DNA of 64,000 nt from Chlorophyllum brunneum (Eukaryota; Basidiomycota; Agaricomycetes; Agaricales; Agaricaceae): the NCBI GenBank assembly GCA_963576785.1, contig OY756144.1, positions 124,001-188,000 of the forward strand, in the 5' to 3' direction. Each line of letters opens with the position of its first letter. Position 1 is the first letter of the stretch. Both the position numbers and the translations under genes were made by a program. A model generated the notes under the pieces. That model had not been told where the DNA came from, did not search any database, and saw only the letters and a list, made by a program, of their open reading frames with translations. Positions 25,827 through 37,094 of this stretch are shown piece by piece.

Positions 25827-26460
25827 ATGCTTGCTTCATGTTTCTACCGTGTTTGGATCTTCGACTTTTATGGTTAACTTGACAGACACATGCTGGATTC
25901 TGACGACGATAACGCTTTCTGATCGTTGATTATTGACGTTCTTCATGTATTCAGATCACTTTCCCCCAATACAAACTACTTGAACTCGACTTGTCTCTCG
26001 GTGATGGATATTTCATATCTCAGGGAATATCTCGCGATGATGTTCAATAATCGGCGCTTGTCACCCCAGGGACTTTACGACTCTGTTCACTCAGTTCACA
26101 CAGGAAGGCCTTTCGGGCTTTCGGACAATTCATCGTGAGCACACGCAGCTCTCTTGTCGTAGAGTCCAAGTAATAGGAATAAGCAATGATACAAGCTTTT
26201 CAGACCTTTTCCAGAAATGCCCAAACCATGTCATGGGAAACAAGTTGTGATCCGAGTGATCCAAAGGCGGAGCTACGAACTGTTACAAACTGAGCGCTGT
26301 TAAGCTGACGTAGAGCTACTATTCTTTCTAGTCACTGGAACGGGGAAACTGTAAGGCCCAACATACCCTAGGGCCCTCGAAACTCGTAGTCAAACGGTCT
26401 TCGTACTCATAAGAGTAAACCATATTTCTTGTCAAGTTCACAGGCCATCGCTTCAGAGAT
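25827..26460. other. Intergenic, SHO1 3' flank
   Basis: No motif-bearing frame occurs. The sequence separates SHO1 (+) from the BTB gene (-), so the two genes end towards each other. Confidence 0.45.
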
Positions 26461-27770
26461 CTACCTTGTTTTATCGAGTTCTGAAGACATTTTCGATCTG
26501 AAATTTACGCTGGCCGCACCTCTGCCACGACAAGGACACGTTGGTTGCTTCCGTGCACGCTCGTAGATTTTCATCTTCCAGGTGGTCGTACCCGCGGACC
26601 GTCGGAAGTCGTGTATAGAACTAAACAAAATCAAAAAGCCTGAGCAAGTCCAAAACGCTAAAAACCTAAACCAATTTTTTTTCACCTGAGGCTCGGAGCG
26701 CCGCGATCTCTGCAGAGGTTATCCCAAATGCAGCCAGCACGATATCAAACCCGTCTTCTTCACTGAGCTCTGTACGGGGTGGGCTGATCAGGGGAGTGCG
26801 GTTCCGGGTCGATGCTGGAGCACGAAGCATTTCTCTTGCCCTAACAATATTACACAAGGTACCATTGTCGAGGACACGAAATTCTTCGCGTTCGAGCATC
26901 CGTTCACGAGTGGCCAGTTTGATATAAAGTGGAAGCAAGTGGCTGTAGGGGGCATTGTGATCTTTATAAATCTTGATCTTCTCGACGATCTCCATTGGTA
27001 TTTTGTCGATATGTGAAAGTGCAAACAAGCGGACATTGGGGCAGTCCCGCTGTGTCCCTAACCGCAGAATGGTGATCCAACGTTCCAATGATGTATTGTA
27101 AATACCATACTCTCTGTAACCTGCATTAGCCTACTCCAGGTGGGGAGGTGCGACGATCGGTGGACAAACTCGTTATAGAATATCCAGAGGAAAAGCGCAA
27201 AATCCTCAGGGTCCTCATTCACGATGAGAGCATTGGACTCATGCGTGCCCAGTCTGGTTTGATTGATCCCCTGAGAGAAGGGTCCAGCCATACGATCTCT
27301 CCAATAGCCGGACTCGCGATTGAAAAAGTATGAATGAACTCGGAAGTGAGTCGTCCCCACCTACGTTTCCCGAAGTCTGTTCAGTTAGTTGGGTGGACTG
27401 GAAGGACGATTCCAAGACTCACCAAGAAGTACAAGTCACCTCCAGGAAGGTAATACCTTTCATGGAGAGTAGTAGCAACAGTATCGCTGGGAGAGGTTGG
27501 TTGTGACCCAGGAGGTGGGGTATGTGAGTTTGGCGACATGAGAACAGGATAAGAAGTGGGTGGGGGAGATAGTGGAAGCACAGCTACTGTGATCAACGAC
27601 TGCCTTTTATGCATTCCTGTGGCGTTCCCGCGAGAGGCAATATCCATACTTGCCATAGTCTTTTCTCGCACAATGGCATCATTCAGGCTTTTGTAATGGG
27701 GACTTCGCGCGAAGCGGGCAACACTGGGTAGTTCGCACGACATTGTTCCAGAAGACGCTCTCCGCTCCAC
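26461..27770 (-). CDS. BTB/POZ-domain protein, mushroom type
   Basis: The minus-strand frame starts at 27770 with a disordered Ser/Pro-rich region (TSYPVLMSPNSHTPPPGSQP). The BTB core is ERYYLPGGDLYFLV-GTTHFRVHSYFFNRESGYW, joined across an intron that ends near 27360, then EDPEDFALFLWIFYNEFVH. After another intron near 27125 comes the helical region ERWITILRLGTQRDCPNVRL and EIVEKIKIYKDHNAPYSHLL. Proteins with this layout are abundant in Agaricomycetes; most have no known role, and BTB domains generally mediate dimerisation or cullin-3 binding. Two C-termini are possible. Without further splicing the gene stops at 26666. If GTGAAAAAAA near 26680 is a donor and the acceptor TTGCTCAG near 26640 is used, the frame runs to 26461 and adds a Cys-containing basic tail. 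The coordinates cover the longer form. Confidence 0.72.
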
Positions 27771-28100
27771 TGCGCACTGTGGGTCCCCTTAGAGTGTGAT
27801 GCTGACATAGATGCTTCCAGATGATTCCTCGGGGGCGTTTCACAGCGCGAACCAAACATCGTGTCATCTCTAGTTTCTAGTCGTAGACAGGTGATGTGGT
27901 TTAATTTCTAGCATGCGGAGGATGATGTACAACAAGACGTAACCGATATATATCTCATACATGGCTTACAAGGCGAAGTTGGATTACATGGTACTTGTTA
28001 AAAGCGTATCAAAGTTACAACGCCGGGGAACTTCTACACATCCACCAAAAGCAACAATAAAGACAGAAAATATCCAGCAAGGTGATTACGGAGCGTAACT
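27771..28100. other. Short intergenic region
   Basis: This lies between the BTB start and the stop of the small heat-shock gene. It should contain the BTB promoter and the heat-shock gene 3' UTR. I see no further feature. Confidence 0.4.
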
Positions 28101-28678
28101 CTACGCAATGGCAATCTTCTTTGGCTCTTGTTCAGGCGATGACTTGGGGAATGTAATCGTCAAAAGTCCATCTGCCATTATAGCTTTAATCTCATCATCC
28201 TACAAAAAGCGCATTAATCTCCTGCATAGCACACCATGAAAGGAGTTTGATTACACACCTTGACACCTTGAGGAAGTCGCAACGACCTCGTGAATCTGCC
28301 ATACCGTCGTTCACGGACGGCATAACCACTCTCTTCATGTTCAGTCGAGAATTTATTCTCGGCCGACACAGTGAGTATGTTATTGTGTACGTCCAACTGG
28401 ACGTCGTCCTTCTTAATACCGGGAAGCTCGAATGAAGCAGTCACGAGATTCTTTTCGGTATTTTCGTGCAAATCCAGTCTGCGCAGATATGTCAGCACCT
28501 ATGTATTAACATCAAGGTCAAGTTCACTAGCGTACCTGGGCTTGAATGGTCGAGAAGCGACAACATCTTTACGTTCGAGCTGCTGTGCTCCATGATTATT
28601 GTTAACAGAGGGTGCTAATGCATGCTCGAAGAATCGTTCAAAGTCGTAGAAGGGCTCGTAGAACAAGATGTTGGACAT
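28101..28678 (-). CDS. Small heat-shock protein (Hsp20/alpha-crystallin)
   Basis: Three exons (28678-28536, 28478-28259, 28199-28101) sum to 462 nt, giving 153 residues. The N-terminus is MSNILFYEPFYDFERFFEHA. The alpha-crystallin domain runs from about residue 45 (RPFKPRLDLHENTEKNLVTA, SFELPGIKKDDVQLDVHNNI, ERRYGRFTRSLRLPQGVK) to GLLTITFPKS, and the tail ends in KKIAIA, a C-terminal I-x-I-type anchor that docks on neighbouring subunits. It is an ATP-independent holdase that forms oligomers in the cytosol. The size is normal. I chose the ATG at 28678 because the in-frame sequence upstream overlaps the TATA box and heat-shock elements. Confidence 0.95.
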
Positions 28679-28772
28679 TATAGAAGATGATTGGCAAAAG
28701 GCTGTTATGAGTGTTTGTGAGTGGTTGAGTGTTCGAAATATTCTGGTGGATGGTGGCCGGTCGCCCAAGGCG

Positions 28773-28904
28773 CTTTTATATGTTTGTACGGACATTTCTG
28801 GAGTATTCTAGACTGTCGTGGAGTACTGTATTCTCGTTGGAGAATGAGGTGGAGGGGCAGAGACTACGCAGGACATCTTGAGAACCTCGTGGAATGTTCT
28901 AGAA
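28773..28904 (-). promoter_or_regulatory. Heat-shock promoter: TATA box and heat-shock elements
   Basis: Reading towards the small heat-shock gene, TATAAAAG (28780-28773) lies about 95-100 bp before the ATG. Just upstream is an imperfect four-unit element at 28796-28813 (TTC-GAG-TTC-GAC at 5-bp spacing). Further up, GAATGTTCTAGAA at 28892-28904 is a perfect three-unit heat-shock element, extended to 28882 by a fourth GAA with one degenerate unit between. This spacing is the known binding pattern of trimeric heat-shock factor. Heat induction is inferred. Confidence 0.75.
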
Positions 28905-29491
28905 TAACACTCTCCCCTCCAGCGGGGAACACCGTTACACACGGGGATCGGTACCACACTTGCTTGAGAGACACGGACTAACATTGCAGGTCGGGTTTGC
29001 TCATGATGTTCTACAGGGTGAATAGGTAAATTGGGTAAGAGGGCGTCGAAAGGTGACCGGAGGTTCGGAGATTCCATTGAAGACTAGTCTAGAAACCGGA
29101 CAGATGAATTCTGTGAAGCTTTCAAAATGCATTGTATAATTCAGGCTGTTTCGTAGACGTTGGATATACTGGAACGCTGAAGGGCAAGTTGAATCAGTTG
29201 CAGATAATATGTATACTGGGTCGTAGGAGAGATTTGTCATAGGCTAAGGCTTGTTTAGCCATGGTCGTATCAAAGCAGGGTTGTAGAGTGAAAGTAGAGT
29301 CCTGTTCGTCTGCACAGCCTCCCAATACACCCCTAGCGTTATAATGAGAAATGAGATAACTGTGAAAACCACGTATCGGCAAGGTGGTCAAGAATTCTTA
29401 TTGAGCCAAATTAGGTCGTAAGACAGAACGCAAATAAACTCAACTAGCATTGCAGGGTTCACGTCTATATACTAGTGATGGTGCTCTTATG
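28905..29491. other. Intergenic, no gene seen
   Basis: This lies between the heat-shock promoter and the DLD1 stop. Two minus-strand frames of 65-79 codons have no recognisable motif. Confidence 0.4.
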
Positions 29492-31887
29492 TAGATTTCG
29501 GAGGTGTAGGATCAGGATATAGCTAGAAACGCAAATCGCCCATAAATCATCAGTGTCCAAGTAAACACGGTAAGCAAAATCGCCATACGTACCTTCCCAG
29601 GATTAAATAAATTCAACGGATCAATTGTTTTCTTAATTGTCCTCATCAACTCCACCGTCCCCTCCCCAAGCTCTTCCACAAGATACTCTCTCTTTCCAAT
29701 CCCAACACCATGCTCTCCCGTACACGTCCCATCCAACGCAATAGCCCTCCTCACCATCCTATGCACCGCCTCCCTCGCCATTTTCAATTCCTCCTCATTA
29801 CTCACCAAAAGCAATGTATGAAAATTCCCATCACCTACATGTCCCACAATCGTCGTCGTCAACCCTGTCGTCTTCAAATCCTCCTTCGTCTCATACACCA
29901 GTTGTGGTAATTTGGATATCGGCACGCAAACATCCGTAGGCCAACCTTTCGCACCCGGGATAAGAGCCAAAGCGGCAAAGTGAGCATTTTTACGTTCGTT
30001 CCACATGTCTTCGGCCTCTTCTTCGTTGCGTGCGAGGGCAAAGTTTGCACCACCGTGCCTTTCAACGATTTTCTTCACAATGGATGCTGTTTCTATTAGA
30101 GAGGCAGGTGTGGGTCCTTGGAATTTGAAGAAGAGGTGATCTTTTTCGGCGTATTGGCGTCCCTTGGAGGAAACACTGTGTTTATTGAGCGCGGCCATGA
30201 ATACGTCGTCTAGGAGTTCGATGCATTCTGTTTAAACGTTGAATAAGAAGAGCGTCGATGAAGGAAGACATGAAGTACATACGGATCCCAACGCCCTGGT
30301 TGAGAATTTCGACCACTGCTTCTGTTGCTTTCTTGACGTTGGGGAAATTGGCTAGTGCAACGGTCGTGGGTAGTACGGGTGCCAGTCGGATCGTAACTGT
30401 AAAAGAGCGATTAGTGGTGGTATTCAAGGCCCGATAAGACGGATAGCGCGCACCTTCAGTTACGATTCCCAATGTGCCTTCGGCACCAATAAATAACTTC
30501 GTCATGTCAAACCCTGCGGAGGATTTGCGAGACCGTCGGCGCGTTTTGATCACCTCCCCTGACGGAAGGACTACTGTCTATACACAGGTGACTAGTCAGC
30601 AAGGATAACACCACGTCTCAAGTACGCTTACGGCGTTAAGGAACCACTCGGCCTTCGCCGTGCCATATCGGACGGCGTTGGCTATGTGAGGATGAGTTTA
30701 TGGGATAATATTTTGGTCCATTCCACGTACTCCCTGAACACCCCGTGCTCAGCATGCCGCCGATGGTCGCTCCTGGGGCTGGATCAAGCTAGAATCCTAC
30801 GTTAGGACGCGTGTTCGAGTAGAAGAACTCCGATGAAACTTGCAGGGAAGAACAACGGAATTCCTGGCATGAAACGAGTGAGTTTTGCTACGTTGTAGCT
30901 CTAGAACTGAATGACCTTGCTCCTTCAACATTTCATTGATGTCTAACCATCTGGCTCCTGGTTGACACACTAGATCCGAATCTGACTCTGGCAACACAAA
31001 AATCATTATTTTTTTGTTGCAATCACGGGAATAATGCCAGCCGCACCATGAATCTCCAACACTTCATCCATATTTGACAAGTCGACACATATGCCACCAA
31101 TAGGATACTGGAATGCCGTAACGTCAACATAACAACGGGAGTTTGAAGGGAGAAATATGCACTCCACGCGTATGACCCTCCAAATTGGTCGCACCTGAAT
31201 AAGGTATTACGGGCATCCTATGCTTCGTCGCAATCTTAACAATCTTGACGACATCTTCTGTCGATCGCGGGAAGACGACCACACTGTGTATCATACCTGC
31301 CGTATCCATCACGTCGAATTAGCGCCGGTCCCTTTCATTACAAATCAAAATTAAAAACATGATTTACCCTCGTGGTATACAAACGGTGAAAACCCATGGT
31401 CATGAAGCACGTCTGGGTTGGTTGAAACGAGATCTCCTGCTTCCTTTTCCTCAGGACCAAATGTCCCTCGTAGCGCCTGAATTGCTTTCTGGAAGTCTTC
31501 AGGAGAACCATAACCAGGAGTCGCAGTGGAAGTAGTCGAGCCGAATAGGTCCGAGCGTGCAGCAGCGAAACCCAGAAGTCCAGCCGTCACCGTAGCTACC
31601 AGTACAATACCAGTGCTTCGAGGCGGTGTCGATCCGGATGGTCTGCGCCCTTGTCGAGACCCTTTACCATCGATTTGGGTTTGTCGTTCATGCGCCTGAG
31701 CGTTTATATTCGCATTGCCAGCCGAGTTATCTCCCTGTGTGGAGTAACGAGCGGCTCTCTGGAGATCAAGGAACCGATTGGACGAGACTCGGGGGGTGAG
31801 AGAACCATGTGCGGATATCGTCGTGAGGGTTCGCACCCGCGAAGGAATAGGACGAGTAGCAGCAGCGAGACGAGAGGCTCTCAACAT
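29492..31887 (-). CDS. DLD1: Mitochondrial D-lactate dehydrogenase (cytochrome), FAD
   Basis: The start [20 protein letters not shown] is Arg-rich with no acidic residue, as in a mitochondrial presequence. A hydrophobic anchor follows ([20 protein letters not shown]). The FAD-binding type-4 (PCMH) domain shows [62 protein letters not shown] and [16 protein letters not shown]. The C-terminal oxidase domain has [37 protein letters not shown] and [11 protein letters not shown], with a last exon encoding [11 protein letters not shown]. About nine short introns occur. The enzyme oxidises D-lactate to pyruvate and passes electrons to cytochrome c in the inner membrane/intermembrane space. It works downstream of lactate uptake; a Jen1-like carrier is encoded about 23 kb away but is not linked as an operon. 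Confidence 0.93.
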
Positions 31888-32846
31888 GGGTTTGCAGAGG
31901 GTAAGGTAGGTGAGTGACGTCCCGGATCGCCTTTGGGCGTTGTTCTCACAGGCTGATTCTTCTGGTGGTGATTAGAGCTTTTTTAATCCTTCTCGGCCAA
32001 CAAACTTATTCTGAGTGTATTCTTATTCTGATCGATGGTTCCCTGTTCCAGGTCCATTTGGTTCCCACGTGTAGTCCGCACCGGCTTCACACCGGAGCGA
32101 CAGTGCTGATTTGAGGCGTTACTCAGCTTCACTTCTGGGGGGGGGCGAGTCCGGGACCTGAGAAAATGAGGACAAATGGCTGAAACAAAAACAAATCGAG
32201 CGACAAGTACATGTCAAACCTTCGGAGATCTCCTGAATCTTATCAGATACCTCCCAGACTACTGTATGCAGCCCTGAGAAGTGTGTGTTCCACCACCCCA
32301 TGGATATTCGAATGGTCCCGGTTGCGCATGTTGATGTGGCGAACCCCCGCTTAGACTGTTGTGAGTCTCGCTGTCCCACACTCAGCACATGGTGCCAATC
32401 GGCTTTCGCAAATCCCCCCGCTCCTTCACGACACGCGAAATATCATGCTATAAGTAGCTCATAGTGCGCCGTCCATGATATTCTCACACTAGCAAGGATG
32501 TGGTGCGTTGAGTTATTTCACTGTACGGTGAAGCATGGCCGATACACTCTCTCAGAGGACTGGGTACTTATGGCACTGGCTTCAACATATATTGGGACCC
32601 ACAGCTTGCAGAAATAAATAAACAGAAGTCATAATGAATAAAGGGGCACAGTGCGATATGATATGGATGAAAAGGCTTTGCCTGGGGAATGAGTATAAGA
32701 GGCAAAAGTGATTACGCCTGATAAAAGCAAAGTGAGAACAAGGTGGACATGCTAGTGGCGATTAAATTGTTACAGTAACCTATTCTCCCCAGCAGGCACC
32801 GGCGATTGTCTAACATTTGTCACGTCCCGCGCACCTCTGACGGCCT
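31888..32846. other. Intergenic, no gene seen
   Basis: This holds the DLD1 promoter side and the 3' side of the next minus-strand gene. Short frames at 31914-32114 (+) and 32119-32388 (-) have no motif. I see no RNA gene. Confidence 0.4.
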
Positions 32847-34521
32847 TCAGACAATATTCTCATGAGTTCTTTTCTTCGGGAGGCAAAAATATCTCCTCGA
32901 ACGACCACTTGAATGGGGGGCTTGCGGAGGTGTACTCTTAACGTGAGGTATAAGACACCGTGAGGGCCTTGGGATTGGCCCTTGTTCCTCGTTCGCGGAT
33001 AGAGCATCATGAATGCAAGAACTCGAATCGGAGGGCTGACTCTTAGGTTTTTGTTCCTGTCGACTATTTGCGTACCTGGTCATCAGGAGCTTCCGAGCCG
33101 AGGTATGTCAGTACCCACCCGACCACTTTAATTTGAACTCACCTGTCTGGAGACAGTGCAAAGAATTATTAAGGGAATGCTCACAAAAGCGAGAACGATG
33201 TACAGACTAGGATCCTGATCACGAGTTACAGGACGTCAGACAAACCTCCAAGCTGTGAGTGAACCATACGAACCGGTTGCGCCCCTCCAGCCACGAGACA
33301 ACACCCTATCAAACAGAGCCCGTATGATACAACAACAGCATTCTGCTGAAAATTGAAGATCCAAGGAGTAATTCCAGACCGGGGACTAAACATGTGAGAT
33401 AATCCATCTTTCACTAGATAGCGGTGCTCACCTGTAGAGGGTTTGTGATCCCCAAACAGAGGCGACTAAAATATATTTCACAATCACAATACTCAACAAC
33501 AGCGAGACCCGGAGACACGATATCCCGTAGTCAACGACAGAGGTTTTGAGGTTCTGGATGTAGGCCACTTGGAGTGTGCCAATGTCGATAGTGATGACGG
33601 TAAGAATGAATGCTCCGTAAATCACAAGCCTCTGGTGTAAGCGATTTCTAATGAAAGCTAACATAGGCATGACTGAGGGCCGGGAGCTATTTTCTGAGCT
33701 TCTGAAGTGTACTATGCTACATACCTGTCCCATTCAAGACTTCCATCGTATCGTGGAGTTATTGAAACCTGAAAACAAGCTGTTCCACAAAATTCTCAGC
33801 ATCGACCTTGAGGTCCCGTGTGTCTGCTACAAAGGACTACAAAAAAAACCCCAGGTTCGAATGCATCCACCAGGGAACTAAGGGATCTACCTACCTTTAC
33901 ACAGGGCTTCACATGTTGAATCACTTTGATTCCGTTATTCAGCTCATACTCCTGTTCATGTTGAATCAGCGGGACAGCTAGGGAATCAACTTATCGAACT
34001 TACAGCCTTCGGGTACCTCGACGCTAAATGGGAAAATAAACTCTCTAAACTGTCGAGTGTATCAGCGATATGACCAAGAGCTCTTATACAATCATTCCTC
34101 GGCACTGGTGGACCTTGATCATCATCAGACGTCAAGTAATTGATCAGGCCGACTCGAGCCGTCTCAAAGGTCCTTCGGGCCCGCCACATGTCATGCAGAA
34201 TACCGGGTCTATCCTCAAGCAAAGGCTGTGCATGATGGGCTGTTCTTTCTAACTGATAACAACGAGTCAGATACCGAAGTGTCCTGATGAGACACAAACC
34301 TCTTTCTCGAGGTTCAAAAACACGTCCGATACAGCACCAGAGACGACATGCACTGGATTCAATGTCGCTTCATCGTTCCTGGTATTCTTGTGATGGAGAT
34401 AGGTGGAAGCATCGTCGGACACGACTCCCATGGCAGAGACACGACCTAAAGTTGCATTCGTGTGACTGACAACGTTTTGAACAGAAACAGTCCATAAAGA
34501 CTTACCAGATCTAGTAGACAT
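32847..34521 (-). CDS. Unknown multi-span membrane protein
   Basis: I do not recognise the family. Read on the minus strand from 34521 (MSTRSGKSLWTVSVQNVV), the first half is soluble and helical (MWRARRTFETARVGLINYLT, IADTLDSLESLFSHLA, ELNNGIKVIQHVKPCVKSFV). The second half has about four membrane spans: LVIYGAFILTVITIDIGTLQ, CLRVSLLLSIVIVKYILVAS, FQQNAVVVSYGLCLIGCCLV and SLYIVLAFVSIPLIILCTVS. The tail is basic and Pro-rich and ends near 32847. Introns near 34290, 33870, 33430 and 33140 are convincing. The join near 34000 (donor GTAAGT, acceptor CCCTAG) does not close cleanly in one of the two possible frames, so the model there is provisional. The order of a helical ectodomain or cytosolic domain before the spans is all I can say of its role. 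Confidence 0.55.
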
Positions 34522-35369
34522 TCAATCGTCGGCGGCGGGTTCACTTTTGCTGTTGGAAGAGGTTGCGTTCGCTGAAAGCGAGAAAGAAAGCATGGAGGGA
34601 CCGTTTAAATAGCCTCTGCCATTGGCCAAGAGAAGTTCGCATCAATCATTCGGATGCAGGGAATATTCGCGTTGAGGCAATGCCGCTATTAACAAGGCTC
34701 GTTACTCTCGAAGCAGGAGACAGGATTAGCCGAGAGCTACCTTCAAGAGTCAAGAGTCGAAAAGTCGGTGGTCTTATCCACCTGGAACTTATCGAGACCT
34801 TGTGTTGGAAATGGAGGTGGTGCCACAATATGTAGGGCACTGTATCAAGTGAAAAGTACGCCAAGATCAAGTGCCAACAAAAATACTTGCCAAGATCACC
34901 AAAATCTACCAAGCCAATAGGTAGGTGTGACGTCAATCCAATCCCATTGGGGTTTGCGGTCACCCCCAGACCAGAAACAATGTAGTTGCGCCGGAGGCCA
35001 CCTGGGTATTCTTCTAGTACGCAACCTGTGGTTATCTCGCTGTCGGGACCATCGGTTGACCGATAGACTATGTGCTTCATGATTATTCCTCTTCGAAGCC
35101 TCCCCGAGTTTCCCCTCGCCCTGATTCCATCCGGAATTAAATCATCCATGGAAAACACCCGGCCGAACGCCAAGACGAGGATTCGTCTATATTGATCGGC
35201 CCAGTCAGAGGAAGAAGAGTATATACCAACGTAGGCGTCAGATACAGGGCCATCTTCCTATGACGCCTCATATCTCCAAGTGCGGGAGATGATTGTAGAG
35301 GGACGCTGGGTTGTCGAAGGCGAGAATAGGGACAAGCTTGAAAGGAAAGTTGTGTATCAGACATTGAGG
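34522..35369. other. Boundary before the NLR array
   Basis: A minus-strand frame of 176 codons (34646-35173) and a smaller one upstream (35137-35268, beginning with a signal-peptide-like MRRHRKMALYLTPTLVYT) lie here. They have no recognisable motif and I could not splice them convincingly, so I leave them uncalled. Confidence 0.3.
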
Positions 35370-35800
35370 ATGCCTTTGGATTCGTCTTGGCTTCCGCTGC
35401 TGTACAACGTGCTGATGATTTCTCGCACCATAGGCTTGGCTTCGATCTACCAACCCTCATCTTATTTGGCAGACATAGAGAATCTAATGGCACGCCTCAA
35501 TTTTTTGTATACGCATATTACCCCCGAAATACCCTACGACATCCTTCCTACTACACTGCGAATCATCCACTTTCTCAACATTCTCACATTCCGCCCTGGT
35601 AGTGGTCAATTCCTAAGAGTCTTCCCTGGGGAGTTCTACCACACTCCCAGCAGGAGGCATCACTCTCTCGCGCAATCAACATTTGCCGACGAGCTCTACA
35701 AGTCTGTACCACAAGGCGACATGGATGAGACGCCCCATCTTCCCTCACCTAGGACTCATTTGACCAGAATGAGGACATTGTCCTCGTTCGCAAGCTAAGT
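35370..35800 (+). pseudogene. Decayed NLR fragment (post-NACHT region only)
   Basis: The segment near 35482-35570 reads ENLMARLNFLYTHITPEIPY then DILPTTLRIIHF, matching ENPMAKLDLLYTHILSEIPR and DILPATLRIIHS of the complete NLR at 38.9 kb. DNA similarity starts about 100 bp earlier (CTCTGGACTGTTCGCCCTTG region of the intact gene), but small deletions there change the frame. It continues, with deletions, to ACAAGGCGACATGGATGAGACG near 35717, which matches ACAAGGTGACATGGACGCCGGG near 42205 in the complete gene. P-loop, Walker B and N-terminal exon are absent. It is a relic of the same family in the same orientation as its neighbours. Confidence 0.7.
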
Positions 35801-36283
35801 ATGTTTGCAATCCAGGTAGTCAGCTGGTCCTTGTGTCACTCGAACTGAAATATGGTAGGATCTGAAACCTAGCTATTTCATTGTGTTCAGCCAAGGAAGG
35901 AAACGCGTACAGAGATCTAGGAGTCCCTCAACAGCACAGTTCTCAACGAACACAACAATACTCATAGCTGTCATTTTTTATATATATTTTATTCGTAAAT
36001 ATCACTGGTCATATCATACGCACCCCTGCACAAGTTGATTAACCAGTCTGGTGAGGTCGATTCTGGGCCCAGATCAGACATAAATCCACTGAGCGAGTTT
36101 CCCTACCCTGTGGGGGATCCTGGCTCTGCAGATCTGCTGTACGGAGTGTTAGCGCGCACCTCCATCTCAACCTGTGTCTCACGGTCGAGTACAGAGCGCT
36201 GACGAAATTGAGTGAGGTTTTCGTGAAATGACTGTCGCCTACCGTTGGCATGCCCTGATTGCATTGAATTGGATCTCAGTTCC

Positions 36284-37094
36284 ATGAACCGGATTGGTGC
36301 CAAAGGCTGCTCCCAATCTTGGAATACCTTCGCTTTCCCACTGCCAGGGCTTGGAGAATGGATTAAAAGGCCAGTGGTTTGGTCAGTACTATGCCCCCAG
36401 TCCAACCAGTATACATATTCAATCATCTTCTACACTACCCTCCTCTCCGACCACCTCCACTTGCAACAAGTATTCGCTTCCAATGTAATTGCTCATCATG
36501 ATCGACTATCCTAGGACTGCATGGAGCAGCCTAGCAATTGGCCCCTGCAAGGAGCTCACGATCTTGTCACCAAGGATTCTATCATGATGGATAGACCAAC
36601 CATGATCCAAACCATCACGTTCGAGACAGTGAAGTACCTGCCTTTCGGCAGCTACACTTTCTTGGGACATGTGTCAATGACAATGTCTTGCCGATGCTCA
36701 GGCAGTACCATCGCAGCCTCAGCTTCACCACTTGAAGGACATGATCGGCACCAAACCCATATACGACATCGACTGGACCGGGTTCTGGAGGATTTTCGTG
36801 CCCAGTTTCTGGACACGCTTCCCATGCTAGTTGAGTCCGAAATTCTCCACTTTACATTTGATCTCATTTTGTTAGGATTTATCCTTTGAGAAGGGACCAA
36901 TTCCTGCTGAAGTCGAGTGTGTAACAATTGCCCTTCCTCGATGGCATGAGTGATAATTCTACTTTTGCAGTCCGCCTTACTATTTCTTCCTTGGCTACAA
37001 CAATGGGAGTGTATTGGGAATCTGTAGACGCCTGGGAAATATTGGGTTCTACTCAGCGAAATTGTCTTTCACATTCGACAAAATTTGGTCGTGA
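36284..37094 (+). CDS. NACHT-less member of the NLR family
   Basis: Exons 36515-36829, 36876-36916 and 36971-37094 sum to 480 nt (160 codons including the stop) in one open frame. A possible first exon is 36284-36469, which joins in phase (it ends in SDHLHLQQ) at a 45-nt intron. The product has the N-terminal motif EQPSNWPLQGAHDLV then SIMMDRPT, but the NACHT domain (about 1.5 kb) is missing. The frame passes a short novel stretch into the conserved tail: VLEDFRAQFLDTLPML, DLSFEKGPIPAEV and PPYYFFLGYNNGSVLGI. Part of the tail exon (HHLKDMIGTKPIYDID) is preserved only in another frame, so an indel occurred. It may be a relic or a small expressed protein made of the two ends of an NLR. The splice sites and the tail reading frame are intact. 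Confidence 0.45.

Noticed and set aside
28679..28795. N-terminal extension of the heat-shock protein
   Set aside because: The in-frame sequence overlaps the TATA box, so it is promoter, not coding.
34646..35173. 176-codon minus-strand frame beside the NLR array
   Set aside because: No recognisable domain, and the signal-peptide-like piece upstream does not splice to it convincingly.
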